From an uncultured Erysipelotrichaceae bacterium (GTDB lineage Bacteria; Bacillota_I; Bacilli_A; Erysipelotrichales; Erysipelotrichaceae): a stretch of DNA of 6,230 bases. The stretch covers positions 1 through 6,230 of the forward strand of contig CALFEZ010000237.1 in assembly GCA_937957895.1 (NCBI GenBank), written 5' to 3'. Positions 5,760-6,230 of the stretch are shown in pieces (positions within the stretch are counted from its first letter, which is position 1; every line of letters begins with the position of its first letter). The position numbers were made by a program, and so were the translations under genes. The notes under the pieces are model-generated. The model ran no database searches. It was not told the DNA's origin and worked only from the letters and a program-made list of their open reading frames with translations.

Positions 5760-5787
5760 AGTATCATGAAACATCCAATGGTGACAA
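5760..5787 (-). promoter_or_regulatory. Possible promoter of cls
   Basis: On the minus strand TTGTCA (5787-5782), a 16-base spacer and GATACT (5765-5760) lie about 30 bp before the GTG start. TTGTCA matches five of six consensus bases and GATACT four of six. A second TTGTCA lies ten bases further upstream but has no good -10 partner. Confidence 0.4.
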
Positions 5788-5795
5788 CCTGACAA

Positions 5796-5830
5796 AACCA
5801 ACCTTGTGCTATCGAGTTGGTTGATCCAAC
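5796..5830. repeat. Overlapping inverted repeats sharing the GTTGG arm
   Basis: AACCAAC (5796-5802) pairs with GTTGGTT (5816-5822), while GTTGG (5816-5820) can instead pair with CCAAC (5826-5830). The two hairpins are mutually exclusive. They lie upstream of both suggested promoters in the divergent region, so a protein-binding site is more likely than an RNA switch. Confidence 0.3.
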
Positions 5831-5860
5831 TTTAAATAGTCAAAATGTGACTGCAAGCAC

Positions 5861-5905
5861 AAAAAAGCAAAAAAGCATGCAAATGCCCCAAAAAAAAGGT
5901 GCATT
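5861..5905. repeat. A-tracts and imperfect dyad upstream of the lipoprotein promoter
   Basis: A6 tracts at 5861-5866 and 5869-5874 and an A8 tract at 5890-5897 precede the suggested -35 box. The A8 tract is flanked by AATGCCCC (5882-5889) and GGTGCATT (5898-5905), which pair with one mismatch. A-tracts in this position can act as an UP-type activating element; the dyad may be an operator. It does not resemble a Fur box that I recognise. Confidence 0.3.
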
Positions 5906-5907
5906 GT

Positions 5908-5936
5908 TTGAAGGTTGTGCTCGCATTGGATAGGAT
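5908..5936 (+). promoter_or_regulatory. Possible promoter of the iron-transport lipoprotein gene
   Basis: TTGAAG (5908-5913), a 17-base spacer and TAGGAT (5931-5936) lie about 40 bp before the start codon. Each hexamer matches four of six consensus bases. The alternative -10 GATATA (5934-5939) would shorten or shift the spacing. Confidence 0.4.
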
Positions 5937-5976
5937 ATAGATGCGGGGTCCACCCGTTATTGAGAAAAGGAGACTC

Positions 5977-6230
5977 ATGAAGAGAATCGTAACATTACTC
6001 ATCATCATGATCACACTGGTCGGTTGCACTGCAACACCTCAGGAAGATGGTCAGATTTTGAATATTTATTCTGCTCGTCATTATGATCTTGACAAAGAAA
6101 TGATCGAAGCGTTCAAACAGAAAACCGGGATCCAGGTCAATGTGATCGAAGGCCGGGGAGATGAGCTTTTAGAGCGCATGATCCGTGAAAAGAACATGCC
6201 ACAAGCCGATCTGTTTATTACCGTCGGTGC
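5977..6230 (+). CDS. Fe(III) ABC-transporter substrate-binding lipoprotein, N-terminal part
   Basis: The 84 complete codons in the window start with a lipoprotein signal, MKRIVTLLIIMITLVGC, in which LVGC is the lipobox and Cys17 would be lipidated after signal peptidase II cleavage. The mature part NIYSARHYDLDKEMIEAF, then TGIQV, IEGRGDELLERM and ADLFITVGA, follows the ferric-iron binding-protein family (FbpA/FutA type), whose members capture iron outside the membrane and pass it to an ABC permease. The start is supported by AAAAGGAG (5965-5972) four bases before ATG. The gene runs off the window end; permease and ATPase genes are expected downstream but cannot be seen. It is divergent from cls. 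Exact metal and gene name are not resolvable from this fragment. Confidence 0.85.
   Translation, partial: MKRIVTLLIIMITLVGCTATPQEDGQILNIYSARHYDLDKEMIEAFKQKTGIQVNVIEGRGDELLERMIREKNMPQADLFITVG

Noticed and set aside
5832..6029. Minus-strand 65-codon ORF across the lipoprotein gene start.
   Set aside because: It covers the clear lipobox signal and ribosome binding site on the plus strand and lacks its own start signals.
1..6230. CRISPR array, tRNA, rRNA or transposase.
   Set aside because: No regularly spaced direct repeats, tRNA cloverleaf or transposase-like protein was seen on either strand.

Overview
The window looks like a low-to-moderate GC genome of the Firmicutes/Bacilli type, possibly a walled or wall-less relative of the Mollicutes lineage. 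The grounds are purine-rich GGAGG-type ribosome binding sites, sigma-A-like promoters, classic hairpin-plus-T-run terminators, a Bacillus-type thioredoxin-coupled ArsC domain and a Gram-positive-style cardiolipin synthase. TGA is used as a stop (cls) and TGG as Trp, so the standard bacterial code applies and a Mycoplasma/Spiroplasma code is unlikely. I cannot name the species.

Layout. Positions 1-30 are the poly-Asp end of an upstream gene. Positions 31-654 hold no intact gene, but about 122-370 is a decayed copy of the convergent gene junction found intact near 4100-4250. Two hairpins and a promoter region follow. A gene begins at 655 with a complete ArsC-type arsenate reductase domain. It runs in frame into a second domain resembling papain/C39-like peptidases. 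That second domain is broken by two probable single-base frameshifts (about 1471-1490 and 1718-1733); its real end appears to be 1807, on top of a strong terminator. A good promoter (1898-1927) and a hairpin-bearing leader then drive a two-gene operon: a beta-lactamase-fold serine hydrolase (2024-3085) and an HEMFH zinc-metallopeptidase-like protein (3133-4170).

On the minus strand lies a complete cardiolipin synthase (4162-5730) whose 3' end overlaps the metallopeptidase gene by 9 bp. Each of these two convergent genes seems to carry the other's intrinsic terminator inside its own coding sequence (4079-4100 for cls, 4262-4284 for the metallopeptidase operon), so the two mRNAs should overlap by about 200 nt. 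A 246-bp divergent control region (5731-5976) separates cls from the start of a lipoprotein of the Fe(III) ABC-transporter substrate-binding family (5977 to beyond the window end).

The genes do not form one obvious pathway: arsenate/thiol chemistry, two hydrolases, membrane lipid synthesis and iron uptake. The most unusual points are the reciprocal embedded terminators, the relic copy of the same junction 3.9 kb upstream, the ArsC-peptidase fusion in decay, and a roughly four-fold excess of GATC in the genes that is absent from the relic region.
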